Positions 26,823 through 34,310 of a DNA stretch of 39,946 nucleotides are shown one piece after another; positions within the stretch are counted from its first letter, which is position 1, and every line of letters begins with the position of its first letter. The position numbers and the translations under genes are program-made. A model generated the notes under the pieces. It had not been told where the DNA came from, searched no databases, and saw only the letters and a list, made by a program, of their open reading frames with translations. This DNA is from Acidimicrobiia bacterium (GTDB taxonomy: Bacteria > Actinomycetota > Acidimicrobiia > Acidimicrobiales > SZUA-35), in contig JAOTVU010000025.1 of NCBI GenBank assembly GCA_029863385.1, positions 1 through 39,946 on the forward strand. The letters run 5' to 3'.

Positions 26823-27239
26823 TCAGGAACGGCGCCAGCCGATCGCCTTGATCAGGCCGATGTCGGCCACCATCACCGTCTGCCCGGCGATCATCCACTG
26901 GCCGACGGTGGACGTGACGTCGGCGGCCAACACGATGGCGGCAACCGAAGCGATCACCCACAGGGCATCGCCGACGGCGCTGAGGCGGGCCGATGCGCCG
27001 TCATGAGCCCCGTCCCGTACAACGGTGTGCAGCATCCACGCATACGGGATGAAGCCGACACCGATGGCCAGCACGATCCAGGTCGGCCAATCGAGAAGGC
27101 GGGCGATGGGTACCGAACCCAGGGTCAACGCCACCGCCGAAACCGAGACCGTCAGCCGGTCGAGGGCGAAGATACGGGCCAGGATGGTGGAACCGGCGGT
27201 GCCGGTGTCGGGATTGGTCAATGTCGTGGAAGTACTCAT
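26823..27239 (-). CDS. Small four-helix membrane protein linked to an MmyB-type regulator
   Basis: A 138-residue protein with about four membrane segments (LTVSVSAVALTLGSVPIARLL, PTWIVLAIGVGFIPYAWML, ALWVIASVAAIVLAADV, WMIAGQTVMVADIGLIKAI). I do not recognise a named domain. Similar small membrane proteins occur beside XRE/MmyB regulators in other actinobacteria, from memory. ATG 27239 is the simplest start; TTG 27275 would add 12 residues but lies inside the operator. It is divergent from the regulator and shares its palindrome, so it is the likely regulatory target. The physiological role is unknown. Confidence 0.65.
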   Translation of the reverse strand: MSTSTTLTNPDTGTAGSTILARIFALDRLTVSVSAVALTLGSVPIARLLDWPTWIVLAIGVGFIPYAWMLHTVVRDGAHDGASARLSAVGDALWVIASVAAIVLAADVTSTVGQWMIAGQTVMVADIGLIKAIGWRRS

Positions 27240-27274
27240 GGGTTCGACTTTGCGTGCCTCCGGTAGACATTCCA

Positions 27275-27291
27275 ATTACCTCACAGGTAAT
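27275..27291. promoter_or_regulatory. Perfect operator palindrome between the membrane-protein and XRE genes
   Basis: ATTACCT-CAC-AGGTAAT is a perfect 7+3+7 inverted repeat, and it is A+T-rich against the surrounding G+C-rich DNA. It lies 36 bases from both divergent start codons (27239 and 27327). This placement suggests the binding site through which the XRE regulator controls itself and the membrane protein. The assignment to this regulator is inferred. Confidence 0.65.
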
Positions 27292-27326
27292 GGTGGCCGA
27301 TCCGGGGTTGACGCTACGTTCGTGGC

Positions 27327-28169
27327 ATGACGGCAACCACATCCCCGTCCGCCGCACCCACCGCACCGCCGCCCGAGTTCGGAGCCCGCCTGCGGTGGTG
27401 GCGTACCATCAGGCGCTACAGCCAGCTCGATCTGGCCAACGAGGCCCAGGTCTCGAGCCGCCACCTCTCTTTCCTGGAGACCGGGCGGTCGAGGCCGAGT
27501 CGGGAGATGGTGATCCATCTTGCCACCGTGCTGGAGCTGCCGTTGCGCGACGGGAACGGCCTGCTCGCCGCCGCCGGATTTGCACCGGCCTACTCGGAGA
27601 TCGATCTCGATGCCTCCGAGATGGCCGGGATCCGCACGGTGCTCACCATGATCCTCGAGGCCCACCTGCCCAACCCGGCTGTGGTGGTCAACCGCCTCGG
27701 TGATCTCGTCGACGCCAACCCGGCGGCCCTCCGGCTCATGGCGGCGGCCGTGCCCGCCGGTAGCAAGGCGCTCGAGCCGAAACCGAACCTCCACCGCCTC
27801 GTCTACCATCCCGACGGCATCCGAGACCGCACGAGAAACTGGGTTGAACTGGCATCGGCGCTGCTGCTGCGGCTCGAGCGGGAACGTAACCATCGCCCGG
27901 CTGATGAGGCGCTGGTCGCGCTGGTTGAGGAGATGGTGTCGTATCCCGACGTGGCCGAGCTCCGATCGAGGCCGCCGGTACCCGTCGGTTCGGAACTGCT
28001 GGTGCCGATGGTGATCGAACTCGACGACGGCGGGGAGCTGTCACTGCTCACCACCATCTCGACGATCGGTTCGCCGCATGACGTGACCCTCGACGAGCTG
28101 CGTCTGGAGACGTTCTTCCCGGCCGACGATGCGGGACGGGAGCGACTGGCTACCTGGTCGGCGAGCTGA
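27327..28169 (+). CDS. XRE-family regulator with MmyB-like ligand-binding domain
   Basis: A 280-residue regulator. An N-terminal XRE helix-turn-helix (about 19-75: FGARLRWWRTIRRYSQLDLANEAQVSSRHLSFLETGRSRPS) is followed by the MmyB-like domain (about 105-275: NPAVVVNRLGDLVDANPAAL...HRLVYHPDGIRDRTRNW...). MmyB was first linked to methylenomycin cluster control in Streptomyces; the C-terminal domain has a PAS-like fold that can bind fatty-acid-like ligands. This is an ordinary length for the family. ATG 27327 follows a short upstream region without a ribosome binding site, so the mRNA may be leaderless. The operator at 27275-27291 implies autoregulation together with the divergent membrane protein. 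Confidence 0.88.
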   Translation: MTATTSPSAAPTAPPPEFGARLRWWRTIRRYSQLDLANEAQVSSRHLSFLETGRSRPSREMVIHLATVLELPLRDGNGLLAAAGFAPAYSEIDLDASEMAGIRTVLTMILEAHLPNPAVVVNRLGDLVDANPAALRLMAAAVPAGSKALEPKPNLHRLVYHPDGIRDRTRNWVELASALLLRLERERNHRPADEALVALVEEMVSYPDVAELRSRPPVPVGSELLVPMVIELDDGGELSLLTTISTIGSPHDVTLDELRLETFFPADDAGRERLATWSAS

Positions 28170-28266
28170 GGCGGTACTCGAGGAACGTCTGCGGCTCGAA
28201 CACGTCGGTCATCGTAGAGGTTGGCATCTGCCGGTCGGGCTGGACGGATCAACCCGCAAAAAGCCG

Positions 28267-28296
28267 TTGACAAAGAGAGTGCTCTCTCTTTAAAGT
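28267..28296 (+). promoter_or_regulatory. TetR promoter with operator between -35 and -10
   Basis: A consensus -35, TTGACA (28267-28272), and TAAAGT (28291-28296) are 18 bases apart. The spacer is the palindrome AAAGAGAG-TGCT-CTCTCTTT (28272-28291), a perfect 8+4+8 repeat. A repressor bound there would block RNA polymerase directly. The start point predicted from the -10 coincides with GTG 28304, so the transcript is probably leaderless. Confidence 0.78.
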
Positions 28297-28303
28297 GGAA
28301 CAC

Positions 28304-28969
28304 GTGGCAACCCAGGCAGAACGACGGAAGCAGACCCGCACGAGATTGCTCGAGGCGGGCACCGCCGTTCTGCTTGATCAGGGAGCCGCAGGCTTTTCGA
28401 CGGTGGCCGTGGCGGAAACGGCGGAGTTGAGCAATGGCGCGGTGTTCAATCACTTCGACACCCGCCTTGATCTTCTTGCGGCCACCGTCGAATTCGCCCT
28501 GGCCGAACTGAGGGAGGGTTTCGCCCGGTCCTTCTCCGTCGTGGGAGCCGATGCCACTGCCACCGAGCTGCTCACCATCCTGTGGGAGTGCATGAGCCGA
28601 CCGGAGCAGACGGCGGTCGTCGAGGTTTTCGCCCAGGCTCGCACGAATCCCGAACTTCGCGACCTGCTGACTCCGATCGTCGAGGATCATCATCGTCACA
28701 TCAAGACGTTGGTTTCGTTCCTGGCCGAGGTACAGGTGGAGGGCGCACAAGCCCGCGGCGGCGGTGAGGGGGGTGATCCCCCGGTCGCAGCCGAACGGGG
28801 GATCACCCCTGACTTCGTGTCCCGGATGTCGTTTCTCTTCATCTACGCCATGGTCGGCCTCACCATCAACAACGAGGCCGGGGCCGCCATCGGAACCCAC
28901 GAGACGTTGATCGCCCTGGGCCAGGACCTGTTCGACGCCGTCGACGAGCGGGGACGCCGATCACGATGA
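28304..28969 (+). CDS. TetR-family repressor
   Basis: A 221-residue TetR-type protein. The N-terminal helix-turn-helix is TRTRLLEAGTAVLLDQG...STVAVAETAELSNGAVFNHF (about residues 12-55). The C-terminal ligand domain is helical and contains a glycine-rich insertion (ARGGGEGGDPP), probably a disordered loop. GTG 28304 is chosen because it lies at the predicted transcription start; GTG 28295 overlaps the -10 and is unlikely. ATGA overlap joins it to the fatty-acid-hydroxylase-like gene. The operator inside its own promoter implies negative autoregulation of the two-gene unit. A lipid-like inducer is possible given the partner gene but is not shown. Confidence 0.9.
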   Translation: MATQAERRKQTRTRLLEAGTAVLLDQGAAGFSTVAVAETAELSNGAVFNHFDTRLDLLAATVEFALAELREGFARSFSVVGADATATELLTILWECMSRPEQTAVVEVFAQARTNPELRDLLTPIVEDHHRHIKTLVSFLAEVQVEGAQARGGGEGGDPPVAAERGITPDFVSRMSFLFIYAMVGLTINNEAGAAIGTHETLIALGQDLFDAVDERGRRSR

Positions 28970-29724
28970 CACGGGAAACAACGACCATCACCCCGCCCCG
29001 TCCGATTGCGGCCACCGCCTCCCGTCTGACAGGGCTCGTCCGGCAGACCCGCAGCGAACTCCCCGCTCGAACGACCGACATCACGAACCTGCCGGAGGCG
29101 CTCGCCGTCTATCTCAGCGCCGACTCGGCCCGGGTCATCCTGGCCGGTTCGGCGGCGGCATCCGTTACCCGAATCTTCGTCGGGCAGTTCGGGTGGCACG
29201 ACGTCGTTGCCGTGGCCGGCGTCGTCGCCGCCACCGGCACGGTCGAGTGGGTGATCCACAAGTTCGTCCTGCATGCTCCCGAGACGTCCTGGCGAACTCG
29301 AAGGCTCGACACGTCAACCGCCCACCGCCGCCACCACGAGGACCCGACCGACCTCCGGCACGTGTTGCTCATCCCGGCCTACGCAGCAGGATTTCTGCCG
29401 GCCATCGGCGTGTTCACCGCATCCTGGTCGGTTCCTCTGGTTCTGGCCACCGGCTGGCCGTTCATCCCGACGTTCCTCACGGGGCTCGCCGCCTCCTGGT
29501 GGACGCTCGCCCACTACGAGTGGGTGCATCTGGCCGTCCACACCCGTCATCGATTCCGGAACCGGTTCTATGCCCGGCTGGCTCGAAACCACCGTCTTCA
29601 TCACTACCGGAACGAGAACTACTGGCTCGGCGTCACCTCCAATTCCGGTGACCGACTGCTGGGCACACTCCCAGCTTCCAAGTCGGACGTGCCCCTCTCG
29701 GAAACCGCCCGATCCCTCGCCTGA
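28966..29724 (+). CDS. Sterol desaturase/fatty acid hydroxylase-superfamily protein
   Basis: A 252-residue membrane di-iron enzyme candidate (PF04116 type). Histidine clusters appear in order: His98/His103 (VIHKFVLH), His120/123/124 (AHRRHHED), His183/188/192 (HYEWVHLAVH) and His209/212/213 (NHRLHHYRNENYWLGV). These are the expected iron ligands on the cytoplasmic side. Membrane segments lie at about 78-97, 134-155 and 157-180. Family members hydroxylate or desaturate lipids, sterols or carotenoids (for example CrtZ); no carotenoid genes are nearby. Translation is coupled to tetR by an ATGA overlap, so it is probably the regulated target. The substrate is unknown. Confidence 0.83.
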   Translation: MTRETTTITPPRPIAATASRLTGLVRQTRSELPARTTDITNLPEALAVYLSADSARVILAGSAAASVTRIFVGQFGWHDVVAVAGVVAATGTVEWVIHKFVLHAPETSWRTRRLDTSTAHRRHHEDPTDLRHVLLIPAYAAGFLPAIGVFTASWSVPLVLATGWPFIPTFLTGLAASWWTLAHYEWVHLAVHTRHRFRNRFYARLARNHRLHHYRNENYWLGVTSNSGDRLLGTLPASKSDVPLSETARSLA

Positions 29725-29737
29725 CGTTCCCCTGGTC

Positions 29738-31735
29738 TCAACCGTCGGCGAAACGGGGCCGGCCCACACCCACGACCTCCACCGTGGCCTCGACAAAAAC
29801 CTCGCGCCCCTCGACGGTGGCCGTCCTCACCTCCACGGAATCCGACAGGGACAACACGCCGGCGCCGGCCCGTTCGGCTTCGGACCGGACGTGGTGCCGC
29901 AGTGCGTCGAGGGCGTTGTCGACGGCGGGCTGTCGATCCCCTCGGTCCTCGAGGCCCGGCCAGTGGATGCGGTACTGGCCCTTCGAGGGCTGCGAGATTG
30001 TGCACTGGGCAGCGATCCGCACCTGTCCCACCACGGCCCCGACGGCATTGGCCACCTGGGCGTGGGGCGGAATGATCGGGTTGGCACCGACCACCTTGGC
30101 CACCGACGGATAGTAGGTGGCGGCCGAGGCGCCCAAACCGACGAGGTCGACCTGGGCCCCGACATGGATCCGGGCCACCGACGGTGGGGTGGTGAGCGCC
30201 CGCTGCACCAGCTCGTGGGAGACGGCCCCGGGGTCCATCCCATCGGCTCGAAACGCCACCGCCAGCACCGCCTCGGCCGACTGGTGAACGAGCTGGTCGA
30301 TCACCCAACGGGAGAAGGCGGCGCCGTCGACCGCCAGCGGCTCCCAGCGATTGTCGTTGATCCCGGCCAGGATGCCGGCCGCCTTCGCCGCCGCCTCAGC
30401 GTCCCACCCGTCGTGGAGGCCGAGCACGTGGCAGGCGTCGGACGGCGTGAATCCTGCGATCTGAGCCAACCCTCGGGCCACCAACGACCGGAGTGCCGTG
30501 GTTTCCATGCTCGAGGCGACGAGTTGGTCCATCGGTCTCCAACCGGGTCCGTCGTCGAGCAGCTTGTCGAGCAGACGCTGATCCCGGGTTCCGATGACTC
30601 CTCGACGGCCCGTCGGCCGGGCGAACAGGACGTGGTCCTCCCGGAATGGAGGACGCCGCCGGTCGAGTGTCCGGTGGACGACGTCGGGGTCATCGATGGC
30701 GGCCAGGGCGATCGGGGTGAGACGGCGCGGACCCAGTCGAACCGACGGTGGTGTCCCACGATCGATGTGTATCTCCGAGTCACCGCCGAGGCCGACGGTG
30801 AACATGTCGACCGCCTCGACCATCGTGTGGTGGCCGCCGACCACTGCGCCGTCCGGACTGATCGTCGGCCGCCCATCACGGATCAGCCCGATGTCGGTGG
30901 TGGTGCCGCCGATATCGGACACCATCACCACCGGTCCGGTGCGGTCCCGGGCGTCGTCCAGGAGATGACCGGCACCGACGACGCTGGCCGCCGGGCCCGA
31001 CAGGATCGTCTCGATCGGGCGGCTCAGGGCGAACTCGGCCGAGACCAACGAACCGTCGCCCCGGACCAGCATCAACGGTGCCGTGATCGAGAACTCCGCC
31101 ATGATCGTCGCCGCCGCCCGGCAGAGATCGTCGATCATCGGGAGAAGTCGGGCGTTGAGCAGACAGGTGAGAGCCCTCTTGGGGCCGTTCAGCTTGGCCG
31201 ACAACTCGTGGCTGCAGGCAACGGGCGCTCCGGTGCCGGCCAGTAACTCCCGAGCCGCCAGTTCATGCTCCGGGTTCCTGACGCTGAAATGGGAGGCCAC
31301 GGCGAACGCATCGACCTCCAGACCATCGACTGCGGCGGCCAGCGAGTCGAGGTCGACCGGTTTGGCCTCCACGCCGTAGGAGTTGTGTCCGCCGTCGATC
31401 GTCACCAGCGGATCGGATCCGAGCGCCGCCGCCAGCCCGGCTCGTTCGACGGCCTCGTCATCGAAGCCGATCAGCACCAACGCCACCCGCCCGCCGACAC
31501 CCTCCACCAGGGCGTTGGTGGCGAGTGTGGTCGACAGCGACACCAGGGACACCTCGGCCGGATCGGGGTCGAGTTGCTCCAACGCCTCCCGGATACCGAT
31601 CGTGAGGTCGGGTCGGGTTCGGGTCTTGGCCCATGCCACCACGCCCGGTGCATGGGGGCTTGGGCCATCGAGCACCGCCTCGTCGAAAAGAACGGCGTCG
31701 GTGTAGGTACCGCCGGTGTCGATACCTATCAGCAC
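29738..31735 (-). CDS. Hydantoinase/oxoprolinase family protein, stand-alone HyuA type
   Basis: A 665-residue ASKHA ATPase with phosphate-1 motif IGIDTGGTYTDAV (3-15) and phosphate-2 motif VSDIGGTTTDIGLI in the middle. The GHHTMVEAVDMFTVGLGGDS stretch is typical. HyuA proteins form the ATP-using half of hydantoinases, 5-oxoprolinases and acetone/acetophenone carboxylases. No HyuB partner is adjacent, and the only HyuB domain in the window is fused inside the 5-oxoprolinase. Lone HyuA-type proteins of this length occur elsewhere and their activity is uncertain. GTG 31735 begins two bases after the stop of the PGPGW-like gene on the same strand, so the two are probably cotranscribed. Confidence 0.83.
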   Translation of the reverse strand: MLIGIDTGGTYTDAVLFDEAVLDGPSPHAPGVVAWAKTRTRPDLTIGIREALEQLDPDPAEVSLVSLSTTLATNALVEGVGGRVALVLIGFDDEAVERAGLAAALGSDPLVTIDGGHNSYGVEAKPVDLDSLAAAVDGLEVDAFAVASHFSVRNPEHELAARELLAGTGAPVACSHELSAKLNGPKRALTCLLNARLLPMIDDLCRAAATIMAEFSITAPLMLVRGDGSLVSAEFALSRPIETILSGPAASVVGAGHLLDDARDRTGPVVMVSDIGGTTTDIGLIRDGRPTISPDGAVVGGHHTMVEAVDMFTVGLGGDSEIHIDRGTPPSVRLGPRRLTPIALAAIDDPDVVHRTLDRRRPPFREDHVLFARPTGRRGVIGTRDQRLLDKLLDDGPGWRPMDQLVASSMETTALRSLVARGLAQIAGFTPSDACHVLGLHDGWDAEAAAKAAGILAGINDNRWEPLAVDGAAFSRWVIDQLVHQSAEAVLAVAFRADGMDPGAVSHELVQRALTTPPSVARIHVGAQVDLVGLGASAATYYPSVAKVVGANPIIPPHAQVANAVGAVVGQVRIAAQCTISQPSKGQYRIHWPGLEDRGDRQPAVDNALDALRHHVRSEAERAGAGVLSLSDSVEVRTATVEGREVFVEATVEVVGVGRPRFADG

Positions 31736-31737
31736 CC

Positions 31738-32136
31738 TCAGATTCCCGTTGTGTCCCGGATCCAGCCGGTGACCTGGCTGCCGTAGAGAAGGCTGGCAAC
31801 GACGCCTACGGCCATGAGCAGGCCACCGATCAGGTAGTAGCGCCGGGGGATCGGGCCCTCGTCGGGGACGACGGGCAGCCGCTTCCGGAGCCAGGGCACG
31901 ACCGGGTTGTCGGGCCAGATCATGTTGAGACCGACGAGGATGACAGCCCAGCCCGGACCGGCCAACGGGATCATCGGGATGCCGACGGCGACCAGGAAAA
32001 TGCCGAGAATGATCTGCAGCAGCCGGTGTGAGGCGGCCCGCCGTTCCCGTTCCGACAGCCCGGGGCTCAGGTCCGCGAAGTCAGCCTCGACACCGTGGAT
32101 GTCGTAATGTTTGGATGCCGGTCGGTCGGTGCTCAT
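31738..32136 (-). CDS. PGPGW-like small membrane protein
   Basis: A 132-residue protein with a hydrophilic N-terminus and three hydrophobic segments. The segments are LLQIILGIFLVAVGIPMI, GPGWAVILVGLNMIW and YYLIGGLLMAVGVVASLLYG. The AGPGWAVILVGL stretch resembles the PGPGW/TIGR02611 family of actinobacterial membrane proteins, which have no known function. ATG 32136 has TTGGAGT just upstream; TAGAAT (32151-32146, minus strand) is a possible -10. The stop is two bases before the HyuA-type gene. Confidence 0.72.
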   Translation of the reverse strand: MSTDRPASKHYDIHGVEADFADLSPGLSERERRAASHRLLQIILGIFLVAVGIPMIPLAGPGWAVILVGLNMIWPDNPVVPWLRKRLPVVPDEGPIPRRYYLIGGLLMAVGVVASLLYGSQVTGWIRDTTGI

Positions 32137-32185
32137 ACTCCAATGATTCTATCGTTGGATGTGGATGAGGCCGGTTCAGGACGGG

Positions 32186-33118
32186 TCATGTTCCGGCGAG
32201 TTCGGCCACGATCGGGGCGAAGGCATCGACCTCGGCCTGTCCGATCACCACGTAGCTGAAGCCGAAACGCTCGCGACGCTCCCGGATCGTGTCGATGATC
32301 TGGCCCGTGGTTCCGACGAGGGCGAGCGGAGATTCGAGGGCCTGCTCGGCACTCAGCCCGACGCCCGAGGCCATGGAGCCCAGCAGCTCGTCACGATTGT
32401 CGGTGACGACGGGGAAGAACACGCGAATCTGGAGTTCGATGTCGCCGAAACGATCGCCGGCCCCCTCCCTGACCCAGGTCAGTTTCTCCTCGTAGCGTTC
32501 GGCGGTGGCGTCGGATCCGGTGCCGGCGTCGATCACGCCGGCCGCCAGATTGGGGTTGATGCCGACGATGTCGGCCAAGCGCCCGGCGAGGCGGAGGAAT
32601 CGAGGTCCGCCGCCACCGATGAGGAACGGCGGATGGGGTCGTTGCACGGGCTTGGGGGTGCCGTTGAGCTTGGTGATCGTGTAGTGCTCGCCCTCGAAGC
32701 TGAAGGGTTCGTCGGCGAACAGGCCCCGCAGGATCTCCACCGACTCGACCATCCGATCGATGCGGACGCCTGGCCGGTCGTAGTCCATACCGGCCTCCGC
32801 GTAGTCGGACTTCATCCACCCCGCCCCGATGCCGAGCTCCAGACGACCGTCGGACAGCAGATCCAGCGTCGCCGCCTCCTTGGCGAGCACCACGGGGTGG
32901 CGGTAGTCGTTGCACCAGACGAGTGCACCGACCCGCAGGGTGTCCGTCGCTTCGGCCGCTGAGGTGAGGGCCACGATCGGCGCCAACTGGTCGTCGAAAT
33001 GATCGGGGATCGTCATCGTGGAGTAGCCCAGGTCCTGGATCCTGCGGGCCAGCTCCACCCACTCGGTTCGGGACGACGCGGACTTGCACTGCACACCAAA
33101 GCGGAACGGTCGGGTCAT
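32186..33118 (-). CDS. LLM-class F420-dependent oxidoreductase
   Basis: A 310-residue luciferase-like TIM-barrel protein (MTRPFRFGVQ...GYSTMTIPDHF...LRVGALVWCNDYRHPVVLAKEAATLDLLSDGRLELGIGAGW). The subgroup is consistent with TIGR03621-type F420 enzymes of actinobacteria, which use coenzyme F420 rather than FMN. ATG 33118 is chosen because the conserved RFGVQ strand begins directly after it. The gene is transcribed towards the PGPGW-like gene with a 49-base gap and is divergent from the DUF6687-like gene. The substrate is not predictable. Confidence 0.88.
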   Translation of the reverse strand: MTRPFRFGVQCKSASSRTEWVELARRIQDLGYSTMTIPDHFDDQLAPIVALTSAAEATDTLRVGALVWCNDYRHPVVLAKEAATLDLLSDGRLELGIGAGWMKSDYAEAGMDYDRPGVRIDRMVESVEILRGLFADEPFSFEGEHYTITKLNGTPKPVQRPHPPFLIGGGGPRFLRLAGRLADIVGINPNLAAGVIDAGTGSDATAERYEEKLTWVREGAGDRFGDIELQIRVFFPVVTDNRDELLGSMASGVGLSAEQALESPLALVGTTGQIIDTIRERRERFGFSYVVIGQAEVDAFAPIVAELAGT

Positions 33119-33229
33119 GGCCGCCAGTCTAGGTGGCACCACCTTCTCGCGAAATCTGCCGTTCAGGTAACGCCGGTTGTCGCCTGACTCGCGCCGAACG
33201 GAAGGTGACGCCCGTTCTAGAGTTGGGAC

Positions 33230-34243
33230 ATGATCGAACAGGCCTGTCGCTACATCGGATACGAAGCAAGCCGGGGCGAGCCCAACATCGTGGTCGACGG
33301 GTCGCCGAACGAGACAACGGTGCTCACGCTGACCCACTGGCCCGGCTACGTGGTCGAGCGGGAGTTGTGGGGTGACCTGTCGGCTCACATCGTGTTCAAC
33401 TATCTCGATCGCCTGATGGACAGCGGCGAGCCTCCGGCCGCACCGGCCGTCACCAACAACCATTTCGATCAGGACGGCTTGGTCGGCATCCACACGCTGG
33501 TGAAGCCCGAGGAGTCGCTGGCCAATCGAGATCTGCTCATCGACCTCGCCGCAGCCGGTGATTTCGCCACCTACCGGGATCGTCGGGCGGCTCGGGCGTC
33601 GATGGTTTTCTCGCGTCGGGCCATTGGTGGCGAGGACTGCACCTACGACGAGTTCACCGATCGTCTCTACGAGGAGTGCCTGCCGCTGGTGCTACCCGTC
33701 CTGCTCGACGGCGACCGCTACCGCGACGAGTGGGCCGAGGAGGATGCCGAGCTGTCCCGCTGTGAGGCTGCAATGGCCGAAGGCGTGGTGACCGTCGACA
33801 TCGACGAGGCGCTGGATCTGGCGGTGTTGACGGTGCCCGAGACCTTCGTCGCCAAGGGCGGTCACCGGTTCGGGGGGCAGCATCTTGCCGGGCTGCATCC
33901 GATGGCGGTCAACAACGGCGTCGACCAGTTCCGGTTGTTGACCGTCCACGGTCACCGTTATCACTATGTCGATCGCTATGAGACGTGGGTCCAGTACCGG
34001 TCGAGGCGACCGCTACCCCGAATCGACCTTCGGCCGCTGGCCGAGGAACTGACGGCGGCCGAGCCCGGTGCGGTGATCTGGACGGCCTCGGAACCGGGTT
34101 CGCTCACGCCCGAGATGAGACACGACGGCGAGTCCGGCATCGATGCCGAGATGATGGTCTCGCTCGTCCGCCGCCATCTGTCATCACAGCCGGCGGCCTG
34201 GGATCCCTACCCCGCAAGCCCACGAAACCTGCAGCGGACGTGA
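33230..34243 (+). CDS. DUF6687-like protein
   Basis: A 337-residue cytoplasmic protein without membrane segments. The N-terminal part (PNIVVDGSPNETTVLTLTHWPG) and the motif NNHFDQDGLVGIHTL at about 75-89 match an uncharacterised actinobacterial family that I believe is DUF6687. The H-x-D-x-D-G pattern recalls the first metal motif of DHH/DHHA1 phosphoesterases, but later DHH motifs are not evident, so this is only a hint. Another conserved patch is GGHRFGGQHLAGLHPMAVNN in the C-terminal half. It lies 67 bases upstream of lhr on the same strand. Confidence 0.7.
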   Translation: MIEQACRYIGYEASRGEPNIVVDGSPNETTVLTLTHWPGYVVERELWGDLSAHIVFNYLDRLMDSGEPPAAPAVTNNHFDQDGLVGIHTLVKPEESLANRDLLIDLAAAGDFATYRDRRAARASMVFSRRAIGGEDCTYDEFTDRLYEECLPLVLPVLLDGDRYRDEWAEEDAELSRCEAAMAEGVVTVDIDEALDLAVLTVPETFVAKGGHRFGGQHLAGLHPMAVNNGVDQFRLLTVHGHRYHYVDRYETWVQYRSRRPLPRIDLRPLAEELTAAEPGAVIWTASEPGSLTPEMRHDGESGIDAEMMVSLVRRHLSSQPAAWDPYPASPRNLQRT

Positions 34244-34310
34244 CATTCGTTGTGACCTCTCCCGCGCAGAAGGTCGGGTTGATGTCGGAGGGCACCCGTA
34301 GGCTGGATGG

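Noticed and set aside
29273-31246. A 657-codon plus-strand frame.
   Set aside because: It is an off-frame read of the fatty-acid-hydroxylase-like gene and the antisense of the HyuA-type gene.
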